DNA of 64,000 bases from the NCBI RefSeq assembly GCF_000970455.1, contig NZ_LAJG01000033.1, positions 1-64,000 of the forward strand, read 5' to 3'. Made by a program: the position numbers and the translations under genes. Position 1 is the first letter of the stretch. Each line of letters opens with the position of its first letter. Of the stretch, positions 18,318 through 26,957 are shown piece by piece. The stretch is from Devosia soli (GTDB lineage: Bacteria; Pseudomonadota; Alphaproteobacteria; Rhizobiales; Devosiaceae). The notes under the pieces are model-generated. The model was not told the DNA's origin. It saw only the letters and a program-made list of their open reading frames with translations, and did no database searches.

Positions 18318-19207
18318 CCAGTGAAACCGTCAATTCAGCTGAGCCCGTCCGCGTCGCCCGGCGGCGCGGTATCGATGGCTGGCGCTGGGCGGGCCGCATC
18401 TTCCTGACGCTGCTGGTGGGCTTCACCATCATGCCGATGTTCTGGATGGTGATCACTTCGCTCAAAACCGGCTTCGCCGCCATGCAGTATCCGCCGCAGT
18501 GGTGGCCGGCCTCACCAACGCTCGACAACTATTGGCGACTGCTCGATCCCAATGGGAGCGTCGGCCGCGATTTCCTGCGCTACTTCTGGAACAGCATGTT
18601 CGTGTCCGTCGCGACGACCGTGCTCGCCGTCTTGGTGGCGGTTCCGGCGGCCTATGCCTTCTCGCGCTTCCGTTTTCCGGGCCGGAACTTCCTGTTCTTC
18701 GCCATTCTCCTGCGCAACATGTTTCCCGCGGTCGTCTTCCTCGTGCCGCTCTTTATCCTGATGCGGGTGTTGGGTCTCGTGAACACGCATGGCTCACTGA
18801 TCCTGACCTATCTAACGTTCGGCCTGCCACTCGCCATCTGGCTGCTCAAGGGCTTTTACGACAATATCCCAATCCAGCTTGAACAGGCCGCGCGCATCGA
18901 CGGCGCCACACGCTTCCAGGCCTTCTTCCATATCGTCATGCCGCTTTCGACGCCCGGCATCATCGCCACGTCGATCTACTCGTTCATCGGCGCCTGGAAC
19001 GAATATATCTACGCCTATACCTTTCTCACGCGGCACGACCAGATGACGCTGCCGGTCGGCATCCAGCGTTTCTTTTCCGAAAACGCCACCGATTGGCCGG
19101 GCCTGATGGCCGCCACCTTCCTGATGAGCGTGCCGGTCGTCGTGCTGTTCCTCGTGCTGCAGAAATACTTCGTGCGTGCCCTCACCGAAGGCGCCGTCAA
19201 ACACTAA
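18314..19207 (+). CDS. Sugar ABC transporter permease (MalG type)
   Basis: 297 residues. First span near residues 28-52 ([24 protein letters not shown]) and the EAA motif [23 protein letters not shown] near residue 190, followed by [21 protein letters not shown], which is typical of MalG homologues. It overlaps the first permease by 4 bases and is followed 11 bases later by the ATPase gene, so translation of the three parts is tightly linked. Confidence 0.93.
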   Translation: MTSETVNSAEPVRVARRRGIDGWRWAGRIFLTLLVGFTIMPMFWMVITSLKTGFAAMQYPPQWWPASPTLDNYWRLLDPNGSVGRDFLRYFWNSMFVSVATTVLAVLVAVPAAYAFSRFRFPGRNFLFFAILLRNMFPAVVFLVPLFILMRVLGLVNTHGSLILTYLTFGLPLAIWLLKGFYDNIPIQLEQAARIDGATRFQAFFHIVMPLSTPGIIATSIYSFIGAWNEYIYAYTFLTRHDQMTLPVGIQRFFSENATDWPGLMAATFLMSVPVVVLFLVLQKYFVRALTEGAVKH

Positions 19208-19218
19208 CGGGGGTGCAC

Positions 19219-20316
19219 ATGGCCCAAGTGGTTCTCAAGGATCTCGTCAAGACCTATGGCTCGGTCTATGCCGCCAAGGATGTGTCGCTGACGGTCAATG
19301 ACGGGGAGTTCGTCGCGCTGGTCGGGCCATCGGGCTGCGGCAAGACGACGACGCTTAATCTCGTCGCCGGGCTTATTCCGATCACCTCGGGTGACATCGT
19401 CATCGGCGATCGCATCGTCAACGACCTCGACCCCAAGGATCGCGACATCGCCATGGTGTTTCAGAACTACGCGCTTTATCCGCAAAAGACGGTGTTCCAG
19501 AACCTGGCTTTCCCCTTGATGATGCGGAAGCTCCCCAAGGACGAGATCGACCGCAAGGTGCGCGAAGCGGCCAAGGTGCTCGACATCACGCACCTTCTCG
19601 AGCGCAAGCCGCGTGAACTTTCGGGCGGGCAGCAACAGCGCGTGGCGCTCGGGCGGGCGCTGGTGCGCGATCCGGCGGTGTTTCTCATGGACGAGCCGCT
19701 GTCCAATCTCGATGCGAAGCTGCGCGTGCAGATGCGCTCCGAGATCAAGCGCTTCCACCAGGATCTCAATGCCACCATCATCTACGTGACCCATGACCAG
19801 CTCGAGGCTGTGACCATGGCTGACAAGATGGCGGTGATGAACGGTGGGCTGCTCCAGCAATACGATACGCCGGCAAATGTCTTTGCCAATCCGGTCAATA
19901 TGTTCGTTGCCAGTTTCGTCGGCAGCCCGGCCATGAGCCTCGTGCCGCTCGAACTTTCGAGCAGCAATGGCCAGAGTGCGCTGACGAGCGCGGAAGGCTG
20001 GAGCCTGCCGCTCTCGGAACGCAATGCGCGCAAGGTTGCGGGTGCATCTTCGAATAAGGTGGTTCTCGGCGCGCGCCACTCGACCATAAACCTGCACAAG
20101 ACGCAGATGCCGGGCACCGTGCCCGCCCGCGTCTACACAGTCGAGCCCACCGGCGACATCACCTTCGTCCAGGCGTTCCTCGCCGGCGCCATCGTCAATA
20201 TCAGCCTGCCGCCGTCGGTGGTCGTGGCGCCGGATGAACAGGTCTGGCTCGAATTCGACCAGGACCGCATCCACCTGTTCGACGGGCAGACCGAAATGGC
20301 GCTGCGCGCCGACTAA
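19219..20316 (+). CDS. Sugar ABC transporter ATP-binding protein (UgpC/MsmX type)
   Basis: 365 residues from the ATG at 19219; the frame upstream lies within the permease gene and is not part of it. Walker [12 protein letters not shown]-loop [10 protein letters not shown], signature [16 protein letters not shown], Walker [14 protein letters not shown]-loop YVTHD. A C-terminal TOBE-like region from about 235 onward is used in this class for regulation. It energises import by the two preceding permeases. It is 17 bases from the next gene, so the dehydratase is in the same operon. Confidence 0.95.
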   Translation: MAQVVLKDLVKTYGSVYAAKDVSLTVNDGEFVALVGPSGCGKTTTLNLVAGLIPITSGDIVIGDRIVNDLDPKDRDIAMVFQNYALYPQKTVFQNLAFPLMMRKLPKDEIDRKVREAAKVLDITHLLERKPRELSGGQQQRVALGRALVRDPAVFLMDEPLSNLDAKLRVQMRSEIKRFHQDLNATIIYVTHDQLEAVTMADKMAVMNGGLLQQYDTPANVFANPVNMFVASFVGSPAMSLVPLELSSSNGQSALTSAEGWSLPLSERNARKVAGASSNKVVLGARHSTINLHKTQMPGTVPARVYTVEPTGDITFVQAFLAGAIVNISLPPSVVVAPDEQVWLEFDQDRIHLFDGQTEMALRAD

Positions 20317-20333
20317 CCACCAGAAACTAGACC

Positions 20334-21494
20334 ATGTCGCTCAAGCTCAAGATCACTGCATTCAAGCCCTATCCCGTCAAGGTTGGAATCCGGAACCAGT
20401 TTCTTCTCAAGATCGAGACCGACCAGGGTGTCTTCGGTTGGGGTGAAAGCGGTCTGACCGGCCGGGAAAAGGCGGTGGCGGGGGCCATCGAGCACTATTC
20501 GAAGTTTCTGATCGGCCAGGATGCGATGCAGATCGGCCGCATCTGGCAGGAAATGTATCGCAGCCAGTATTTTGAAGGCGGCCGCGTGCTGCAGGCGGCG
20601 ATTTCGGCCATCGACATCGCCCTCCACGATATCAAGGGCAAGGCGCTCGGCGTACCGGTGTATGAATTATTGGGCGGCAAGCAGCGGCACGCCGTTCCCG
20701 CCTTTGCCTCGACCGGCGATGCCGCAGGCGAGGGGGCAGTCGAGCGGGCGCATGAATTGCGCGAAATGGGGTTCGACGCCATCCGCTTTTTCCCCATCGG
20801 CCAAGATAACCGCGACGTCTTCGAGCCGCGCCAATCGATCGCCGCCACGGCGCGCCTGCTTAACCGGGCGCGGGCGGAACTGGGCGATGAAGTGGTGCTC
20901 GGCATCGATTACCATCACCGCCTGTCGGTCGCGGAAGCGGCAAGCTTTTGCAACAAGCTCGACAAGGGCGTTTTGGATTTTCTCGAAGAGCCGATCCGCG
21001 ACGAGACGCCGGAAGCCTATGAATCGCTGCGGACCATGACGGATATTCCCTTCGCCATCGGCGAGGAATTTGCCAGCAAATGGCAGTTCGTGCCCTATAT
21101 CGAGCGGGGTATCCACCAGTTCAATCGGCTCGATGTCTGCAATGTCGGCGGGCTTACCGAGGCGATGAAGGTCGCTGGATGGAGCGAGGCGCATTATGTC
21201 GACCTCATGCCGCATAATCCGCTCGGCCCGGTGTGTACCGCTGCCACGGTCCACTTCGCCGCGGCGGTGCCCAACTTTGCCTGGCTCGAAACCCGCGCGC
21301 CCGAAACCGCGCTCGGCTTTGACAATTCCGAATTCTTCCCAGTGCAGCCCAGGCTTGAAGGCGCCGTCTATCCCGTAAGCGACGCGCCGGGGCTTGGCGT
21401 CGAGGTCAATGAGACCCTGCTTGCCAAGCAAGGCTTCGAGTTCTGGGAAGCCCCGCATCTGAGACGCACCGATGGTTCGGTGACCAACTGGTAG
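20334..21494 (+). CDS. Galactonate dehydratase-like enolase-superfamily enzyme
   Basis: 386 residues, close to the family norm. Metal ligands Asp192, Glu218 (LEEP) and Glu244 (IGEEF), with His194 two residues after the Asp and His294 in MPHNPLGPV. The Asp-x-His spacing and HNPxGP motif match D-galactonate dehydratase (DgoD) relatives. Likely reaction: dehydration of an aldonate to a 2-keto-3-deoxy acid. It is the third enolase-superfamily gene of the locus and the only one in the transporter operon. Substrate specificity is not proven by these motifs. Confidence 0.9.
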   Translation: MSLKLKITAFKPYPVKVGIRNQFLLKIETDQGVFGWGESGLTGREKAVAGAIEHYSKFLIGQDAMQIGRIWQEMYRSQYFEGGRVLQAAISAIDIALHDIKGKALGVPVYELLGGKQRHAVPAFASTGDAAGEGAVERAHELREMGFDAIRFFPIGQDNRDVFEPRQSIAATARLLNRARAELGDEVVLGIDYHHRLSVAEAASFCNKLDKGVLDFLEEPIRDETPEAYESLRTMTDIPFAIGEEFASKWQFVPYIERGIHQFNRLDVCNVGGLTEAMKVAGWSEAHYVDLMPHNPLGPVCTAATVHFAAAVPNFAWLETRAPETALGFDNSEFFPVQPRLEGAVYPVSDAPGLGVEVNETLLAKQGFEFWEAPHLRRTDGSVTNW

Positions 21495-21517
21495 GCCAAG
21501 GGCCCCGAGGAGACAGC

Positions 21518-22264
21518 ATGATCGAGACCCATGACATCACCCGTCCGTCAAAACACCTGATCGAGGGACTGAGGGAGCTGGGCGCGGCGACCGTTGCCGG
21601 AACGCTCGGCCATATGGGGTTCAAGAACCCGCACATGACCGGCATCCTGCCCCAGACGAAGGGCAGGTCGATTTGCGGGCCGGCGTTGACGTTGCAGTGC
21701 CTTCCCCAGCGCCCCGATCTTTTCAGCGAAGGCGAATATGCCGATCCCGAAAAGCAGCTCCACCGGCATGTGCTTTATCATGTGCAGGATGGTGACGTGG
21801 TGGTGGTCGATGCGCGCGGAGACATGCGCTCGGGCATTTTCGGGGACATGATGAGCACCTATTTCAAGGGCCGCGGCGGCGCCGGCATCATCATCGATGG
21901 CGTGATGCGCGACCGGCCCAATGTCGAAAAGCTCGACCTTTCGCTCTGGCTCAAGGGCTGGTCGCCCAATTATCACGTGCAAACCGACATCTTTCCCAAT
22001 GCCGTCAACGTCACCATCGCCTGCGGTGGGGTAACGGTCGTGCCCGGCGATATCATCGTGGCCGATGACGACGGCGCCGTGGTCGTACCGGTCTCGATGG
22101 CCGAAAAGGTCATCGAGGACGGCAAAAAGCACGCCGAATGGGAAGAATTTTCGCGCATGAAACTGATGCAGGGGGAATCGCTGAAACGCTACTACCCGCT
22201 GCATCCCGACGCCGAGGAAGAATACCAGGCCTGGCGCAAGCTCAACCCGGTGAAGAGGGGCTGA
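21518..22264 (+). CDS. RraA-like family protein (class II aldolase/decarboxylase type)
   Basis: 248 residues. Contains the RraA fold signatures: LRELGAATVAGTLGHMG, GPALTLQC, DGDVVVVDARGD and the substrate loop GGAGIIIDGVMRD near residues 118-130. Relatives include 4-hydroxy-4-methyl-2-oxoglutarate aldolase and oxaloacetate decarboxylase, which use a divalent metal to cleave 2-keto acids. As the last gene of an operon that makes a 2-keto-3-deoxy acid, it may act as the cleaving aldolase; that is inference. Here the consensus Arg/Asp around GVMRD is retained. Confidence 0.85.
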   Translation: MIETHDITRPSKHLIEGLRELGAATVAGTLGHMGFKNPHMTGILPQTKGRSICGPALTLQCLPQRPDLFSEGEYADPEKQLHRHVLYHVQDGDVVVVDARGDMRSGIFGDMMSTYFKGRGGAGIIIDGVMRDRPNVEKLDLSLWLKGWSPNYHVQTDIFPNAVNVTIACGGVTVVPGDIIVADDDGAVVVPVSMAEKVIEDGKKHAEWEEFSRMKLMQGESLKRYYPLHPDAEEEYQAWRKLNPVKRG

Positions 22265-22282
22265 GCGCCTGCTGGTGTGGCT

Positions 22283-23008
22283 TCAGGGCTTGAAGAACGC
22301 CAACTGCTGGTGAAGCGCGGGATAGAGTTCTTCGGCCCTGGTGCTCAACATGGCCTTGAGGCCGCGGGTGTCGTCGTCGGCGAGCACCTCCAGAGCGCCG
22401 TTGACGACGCCATCATATGTCTGGGTGACGACACTCTCGGCCGTCACCTTGGGCACATCCCAACGCTTGGACATCGGCGTATCGATCATGCCGACCAGGA
22501 CGCCGATGACCTGTGTCTTCTGGCCCTGAAGCTGGAAGCGCAGGCCATTGGTGGCCGACCACATCGCCGTTTTCGATACCGAATGGGCGGTGCCGAGGCC
22601 GATCCAGGCAGCGGCCGAGAGAATGTTGACGATGGTTCCGCCGCCATGGGTGGCCAGGATGGGCGCGAAAGCATTGGAAAGTCGCATCGTACCGAAGAAA
22701 TTGGTTTCGAAGATGCGACGCATCTCTTCGTCCGGCCCAGAGATGGAATCCCCAGCCGGCGCGATGGCGGCATTGTTGACGAGGAGGTCGACGTCGGTCG
22801 CGATCGTTGCCGCATCGGCAATGGATTTTGCATCGGTGAGGTCGAGCTGCAGGATGGTGATGCGATCGTCGTGCCAATCGCGGGGCGAGCGAGCCGCTGC
22901 ATAAACCTTGCGCGCGCCGCGCTCCAATGCCTGGCGGACGAAGTGTTCGCCGAGGCCGCCATTAGCGCCCGTGACCAGAACCGTGCGGCCTTCGAGTGAC
23001 TTTTCCAT
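22283..23008 (-). CDS. Short-chain dehydrogenase/reductase-like protein with catalytic Tyr replaced by His
   Basis: 241 residues. The cofactor motif VTGANGGLGEH (residues 12-22), the NNA motif LLVNNAAIAP and the Ser in ILSAAAW (Ser131) are normal. The active-site YxxxK is changed: residues 142-146 read HSVSK, and the codon at 22583-22585 is CAT on the coding strand. Loss of the general-acid Tyr usually abolishes SDR activity, so the protein may be inactive, non-redox, or use His. It is divergent from a TetR-family gene with paired GGGG-CCCC palindromes between them, so it is probably regulated by that protein. Confidence 0.88.
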   Translation of the reverse strand: MEKSLEGRTVLVTGANGGLGEHFVRQALERGARKVYAAARSPRDWHDDRITILQLDLTDAKSIADAATIATDVDLLVNNAAIAPAGDSISGPDEEMRRIFETNFFGTMRLSNAFAPILATHGGGTIVNILSAAAWIGLGTAHSVSKTAMWSATNGLRFQLQGQKTQVIGVLVGMIDTPMSKRWDVPKVTAESVVTQTYDGVVNGALEVLADDDTRGLKAMLSTRAEELYPALHQQLAFFKP

Positions 23009-23026
23009 TTGAACTCTCTATGTAAG

Positions 23027-23041
23027 TGGGGATGGTCCCCA
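23027..23041. promoter_or_regulatory. Candidate TetR operator 1 (TGGGGA-N3-TCCCCA)
   Basis: Interrupted palindrome TGGGGA TGG TCCCCA in the 77-bp gap between the divergent SDR and TetR genes. A second site of similar design lies 25 bp away centre to centre (23052-23066). Confidence 0.5.
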
Positions 23042-23051
23042 TAACTATATA

Positions 23052-23066
23052 CGGGGGGTCTCCCCG
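23052..23066. promoter_or_regulatory. Candidate TetR operator 2 (CGGGG-N5-CCCCG)
   Basis: CGGGG GGTCT CCCCG repeats the GGGG-N5-CCCC layout of the site at 23027-23041. It lies 20 bases before the TetR start, where binding would block transcription of the regulator. Confidence 0.5.
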
Positions 23067-23085
23067 CTTATTCAAGGAGGGTCGG

Positions 23086-23760
23086 ATGTCGAATTCTGCA
23101 CGCCCGGAAAAACCGGCCATCAATGGGCAAAGGGTCCGGCGGCCGCGAGCCGATGCCGCAGAGAACCGGGAAGCCATCCTGGCTGCGGCGCGGGACCTTT
23201 TTGAAACCGAGGGCGTTCTGGCGCCGCTCGATGCCGTCGCCGTCAAGGCGGGCGTGGGCAATGCCACGCTCTATAGGCACTTTCCCAAGCGGGACGATCT
23301 GCTGGCGGCCGTGATCCAATCGAGTTCGGACGACGCGCTGATCGTTGGACAGAAATTGTCGGAAGCGCATGGACCGGGACAGGCCCTTGCCGAGTGGGTG
23401 GTCGATCTCGCCTGGCGGCTGCGCATCTGGCATGACCTGCCGCACTGCATTGCTTCGGCGCACGGCGATCCATCGTCCTCGCTCGACGGATCTTGCCGGC
23501 CGCTGATCAATGAGACAGGGCGGCTGCTCGCGGCTGCGCAGGCCGCCAAGCAAGCCGCGCCGGGAATTGGCGCTGAGGAGGTTTATGAACTGGTGCTGGC
23601 GCTTTCCTGGGCCGTCGACCGCTATGGCGACACCGAAGAACGGGCGCGACACCGCGTGCTGATGGGAACGGCGGGTGTGTTCCTGCCATTTGCAGATGAG
23701 AAACCGCCAAGCCCTGAGCCGCCTGGCCGACGGCAGGCCTCAGTTCGCCGCGCTGGATGA
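23086..23760 (+). CDS. TetR family transcriptional regulator
   Basis: 224 residues from the ATG at 23086 (AAGGAGG ribosome site). N-terminal helix-turn-helix near residues 22-65: NREAILAAARDLFETEGV, then VAVKAGVGNATLYRHFPKRDDLLAAV. The rest is a variable ligand-binding helical domain. It is divergent from the SDR-like gene and overlaps or abuts the flavoprotein gene on its 3' side (15 bases from stop to next start), so it may control both. The inducer is unknown. Confidence 0.92.
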   Translation: MSNSARPEKPAINGQRVRRPRADAAENREAILAAARDLFETEGVLAPLDAVAVKAGVGNATLYRHFPKRDDLLAAVIQSSSDDALIVGQKLSEAHGPGQALAEWVVDLAWRLRIWHDLPHCIASAHGDPSSSLDGSCRPLINETGRLLAAAQAAKQAAPGIGAEEVYELVLALSWAVDRYGDTEERARHRVLMGTAGVFLPFADEKPPSPEPPGRRQASVRRAG

Positions 23761-23774
23761 TCAAGGAGACGAGC

Positions 23775-25154
23775 ATGACCGAAGCCTTCGACGCCATCAT
23801 CATCGGGGCAGGCCAATCAGGCCCGTTTCTGGCTGCCAAGCTTGCGGAGGCGGGGCGCAAGGTGGCGCTGATCGAGCGCCGGCGCTTGGGCGGCACGTGC
23901 GTCAATGATGGGTGCACACCCACCAAGACCCTGGTTGCCAGCGCCCGTGCTGCCTGGGCAGCCCGGCACGCGGGCGAATTCGGCGTCCTGGTCGATGGAC
24001 CGGTGCGCGTTGACATGAAGGCGATCAAGGCCCGCAAGGACGCGGTGGTCAATGCCTCGGTCAAGAGCCTGACCGACTGGCTCGGGGGGCTCAAGACCCT
24101 CGACTATATCAAGGCAACCGGCCGGTTCGTGTCGCCGAACGTGGTCGAAGCGGATGGACGACAGCTGACGGCGCCGCAGATTTTCATCAATACCGGGGCC
24201 TCGGCGAGCATTCCCGACTGGCCCGGGCTCCAGGATGTTCCCTATCTCACAAATTCGAGCATCATGGACCTCGATGTTTTGCCCGAACATCTGGTGATCG
24301 CGGGGGCGAGCTATATCGCGCTCGAATTTGCGCAGATCTATGCCCGGTTTGGGGCAAAGGTGACGGTGATCGAGCGTGGTGAACGGCCGGCGAGCCGTGA
24401 GGACGAGGATATTTCGGCGGCAATCCGGGAGAGCCTCGAGGCCGATGGCGTCGTCTTTCGCTTCAAGACGACAGTCGAGAGCGTGGCGCGGGCGGACGAC
24501 GGTTTTTCGATGCGGGTCGAGGGGCCGGATGGCGCGGAGACCCTGTCGGGCTCGCATCTGCTGATCGCTCTCGGGCGGCGCCCCAATACGAAGGATCTCA
24601 ACCTCGAAACCGCCGGCATCGCGCTCGACAAGCACGGCTATATCCCGGTCGATGACCACCTCAGAACGTCCGTGCCGGGTATCTGGGCGATGGGTGATGT
24701 CAACGGGAAGGGCGCTTTCACGCATACATCCTATAATGACTTCGAGATCGTCGCGGACAATGTGCTCGATGGAGGTGATCGCTCGATCGCGGGCCGTATC
24801 CCGGTTTATGGCCTTTTCGTCGATCCACCGCTCGGGCGGATCGGGATGAGCGAGCGCGAGGTGCGGCAGTCGGGGCGCAAAGCGCTGATTGCGACTTATC
24901 CGATGGCGCGGGTCGGGCGCGCGAAGGAGCGCGGGGAAACGCGGGGCCTGATGAAGGTGCTGGTCGATGCCGAGACCAATCGCATCCTTGGGGCGGCAGT
25001 CCTCGGGATCAATGGCGACGAGGTGGTGCACAACCTTCTTCAGCACATGGCCATGGGCACGGATTACCACCGGCTGATGGAGACGGTGCATATCCACCCA
25101 ACGGTCAGCGAACTGGTGCCGACCATGCTCGCTGGGCTCAAGCCGCTCGAGTGA
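23775..25154 (+). CDS. Mercuric reductase-like pyridine nucleotide-disulfide oxidoreductase
   Basis: 459 residues from the ATG at 23775 (AAGGAG 8 bases before it). FAD motif AIIIGAGQSG, redox-active disulfide TCVNDGCTPTK (Cys42 and Cys47), NAD motif VIAGASYIALEFAQIYARFG, and the C-terminal dimer/active-site HIHPTVSEL. It lacks the N-terminal heavy-metal domain and the C-terminal vicinal Cys pair of true mercuric reductases, so it likely reduces another disulfide or quinone substrate. No mer genes are nearby. It follows the TetR gene and could share its control. Confidence 0.9.
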   Translation: MTEAFDAIIIGAGQSGPFLAAKLAEAGRKVALIERRRLGGTCVNDGCTPTKTLVASARAAWAARHAGEFGVLVDGPVRVDMKAIKARKDAVVNASVKSLTDWLGGLKTLDYIKATGRFVSPNVVEADGRQLTAPQIFINTGASASIPDWPGLQDVPYLTNSSIMDLDVLPEHLVIAGASYIALEFAQIYARFGAKVTVIERGERPASREDEDISAAIRESLEADGVVFRFKTTVESVARADDGFSMRVEGPDGAETLSGSHLLIALGRRPNTKDLNLETAGIALDKHGYIPVDDHLRTSVPGIWAMGDVNGKGAFTHTSYNDFEIVADNVLDGGDRSIAGRIPVYGLFVDPPLGRIGMSEREVRQSGRKALIATYPMARVGRAKERGETRGLMKVLVDAETNRILGAAVLGINGDEVVHNLLQHMAMGTDYHRLMETVHIHPTVSELVPTMLAGLKPLE

Positions 25155-25316
25155 GTGGCTCGATCTGTGGCGGCGCATCTGCCGATGGTCTAGGTCCGAT
25201 TGCTGCACCGCGGCTGCAATTTGAATAGAACCATGGCTCGTCAGGAGTGTCTCGGCCTGTCGGGTCAAGACGGAGCGACTAGCTACGGTCGCATCACTGT
25301 TATTGTAAGGCGGTCG

Positions 25317-26129
25317 ATGTTGGGCACGGCGATCATTGGATTTGACTCTGCATGGACGGACAATCCGAAGGCGCCTGGCGCGGTTTCTGTCATCGCGATC
25401 GATGAAACCGGGGCAAAAACCTTCGTCGCGCCGCGGCTTGCGACGTTTGGTCAGGCACTCGAAGTGATTGCCGGGGAGCAGACGAGGCACGAACGGGTGT
25501 TCGTGGCGATCGACCAGCCGACGATCGTGCCGAACCTTGGCGGCGCGCGTCCCGTCGATCGGGTCGCCGCTTCGCTGATGTCCTGGCTCGGGGGCGGGGT
25601 GCAGCCGGCTAATCGCTCACGCACCGGCATGTTCGACGCGGATGCGCCGATCTGGGCGTTCAAGGCGGCACTTGGGGCTTCGGACAATCCCGAACTGGCG
25701 CGGGATGGCGTCGCGGGGACCTATATCGCCGAGGTCTTTCCGGCGATGTCGTTGCCGAGCATGGCGCTGGAATTTTGCGGGCGGCGCATGGGGCCACGGT
25801 ATAATCCGGGGCGAAAGGCGACTTTCAAGATCGACGACTGGCAGGCAGTGTTGGTGTGCGCCGCTGCATGTGGGGATGCGCTCGGTATCGACGGCGTTGC
25901 GGACTGGTGTGCGGTACATGCGCAAAAGCCGTGGCCGAGCAAAGCGGACCAGGACCTGCTCGATGGGCTTCTCTGCGCGCTGATCGGGTATCTCTGGCTC
26001 TTCGAGCCACGATCGCGCCTCTTGATGATCGGCGATCTGATCGAAGGCTATATGGTAGCGCCGGCGATTGGAGAGGCGAGGGCGCGGCTTGAAGCTGCGG
26101 CCCTCTTGAGGAGCGTGCCTTGCCGATAG
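25317..26129 (+). CDS. DUF429 domain protein (predicted RNase H-like fold)
   Basis: 270 residues from the ATG at 25317 (AAGG upstream). A longer frame from 25200 adds 39 non-homologous residues. It starts with AIIGFDSAWTDNPKAPGAVSVI, a strand-Asp pattern of RNase H-like folds typical of DUF429. Further motifs: FVAIDQPTIVPN, YIAEVFPAMSLPSM, and DLLDGLLCALIGYLW, with Asp residues that could bind metal. The biochemical function of the family is not established. It converges with the ABC permease gene (6 bases between stops). Confidence 0.8.
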   Translation: MLGTAIIGFDSAWTDNPKAPGAVSVIAIDETGAKTFVAPRLATFGQALEVIAGEQTRHERVFVAIDQPTIVPNLGGARPVDRVAASLMSWLGGGVQPANRSRTGMFDADAPIWAFKAALGASDNPELARDGVAGTYIAEVFPAMSLPSMALEFCGRRMGPRYNPGRKATFKIDDWQAVLVCAAACGDALGIDGVADWCAVHAQKPWPSKADQDLLDGLLCALIGYLWLFEPRSRLLMIGDLIEGYMVAPAIGEARARLEAAALLRSVPCR

Positions 26130-26135
26130 GCCGCT

Positions 26136-26957
26136 TTAATTGCTCATCGTCGAGCGGTGGGCCCAGCCGGTCATCCGCTTTTCGAGCCATGCCATAAGCG
26201 CGTACATCGCGATTCCCTCGATGGCGAGCATGAGAAGGCCGGCAAAGACGAGCGGGACATTGAAGTTGGATTGCGCCGAGGCCATCATGTTGCCCAAGCC
26301 ATTGTTGGAGGCAACGGTTTCACTGACCACAGAGCCGACAAAGGCAAGCGTGATGGCGACCTTGAGGGAGCCGAAGAAGTACGGCATCGAGCGCGGAATG
26401 CCGACCTTGAGCATGATGTCGAGCTTCCTGGCGCCGAGGGCGCGGAGGACGTCTTCGGTCTCGGGCTCGATGGTGGCTAGACCGGTCGCGACATTGACGA
26501 CAATGGGGAAGAAGGAAATCAGGAAGGCCGTGAGGACGGCTGGAACGGTGCCGATGCCGAACCAGATGACGAGGATCGGGACCAAAGCCACCTTGGGAAT
26601 GGCATTAAAGCCGATCATGATCGGATAAAGCCCGGCATAGATGGTCTTGGACCAGCCGATGAAAAGGCCGATGCCAAGCCCGGCGGCAACCGCGATGAGG
26701 AAGCCGAGGACGGTTGTGTAAAGCGTCTGGAGCGAATTCTTCCAGATCGGGGACCAGTACTGGATGATGGCTTCGAAGATGCGGCTCGGGGCCGGCAGGA
26801 TGGTATGCGGCAGGCCCGAAAGGCGGACGCCGATTTCCCAGAGTACGAACAGGCCGACGGTATAGAGCAGCGGCGCCAGCCGGATCCAGTCGATCTTGAA
26901 GCTATCACGCGGGGGCGGCAGGGTGCTGACGGCGGTGACGGTTTCGATATTGGTCAT
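26136..26957 (-). CDS. ABC transporter permease, NitT/Tau/Thi (SsuC-like) family
   Basis: 273 residues with six spans (first near residues 28-48, LAPLLYTVGLFVLWEIGVRL). The EAA loop appears as LRALGARKLDIMLKVGIPRSMPYFFGSLKVA near residue 185. It is the membrane component of a three-gene importer: the ATPase stop and this start overlap by 4 bases (ATGA at 26954-26957). Related systems carry taurine, alkylsulfonates, nitrate or pyrimidine thiamine precursors. Confidence 0.92.
   Translation of the reverse strand: MTNIETVTAVSTLPPPRDSFKIDWIRLAPLLYTVGLFVLWEIGVRLSGLPHTILPAPSRIFEAIIQYWSPIWKNSLQTLYTTVLGFLIAVAAGLGIGLFIGWSKTIYAGLYPIMIGFNAIPKVALVPILVIWFGIGTVPAVLTAFLISFFPIVVNVATGLATIEPETEDVLRALGARKLDIMLKVGIPRSMPYFFGSLKVAITLAFVGSVVSETVASNNGLGNMMASAQSNFNVPLVFAGLLMLAIEGIAMYALMAWLEKRMTGWAHRSTMSN

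Noticed and set aside
23775..25154. True mercuric reductase
   Set aside because: No N-terminal heavy-metal domain, no C-terminal Cys pair, no mer genes around; called only mercuric reductase-like.
23817..25490. 557-codon minus-strand open frame
   Set aside because: Antisense to the flavoprotein gene with its clear redox motif; no domain of its own.
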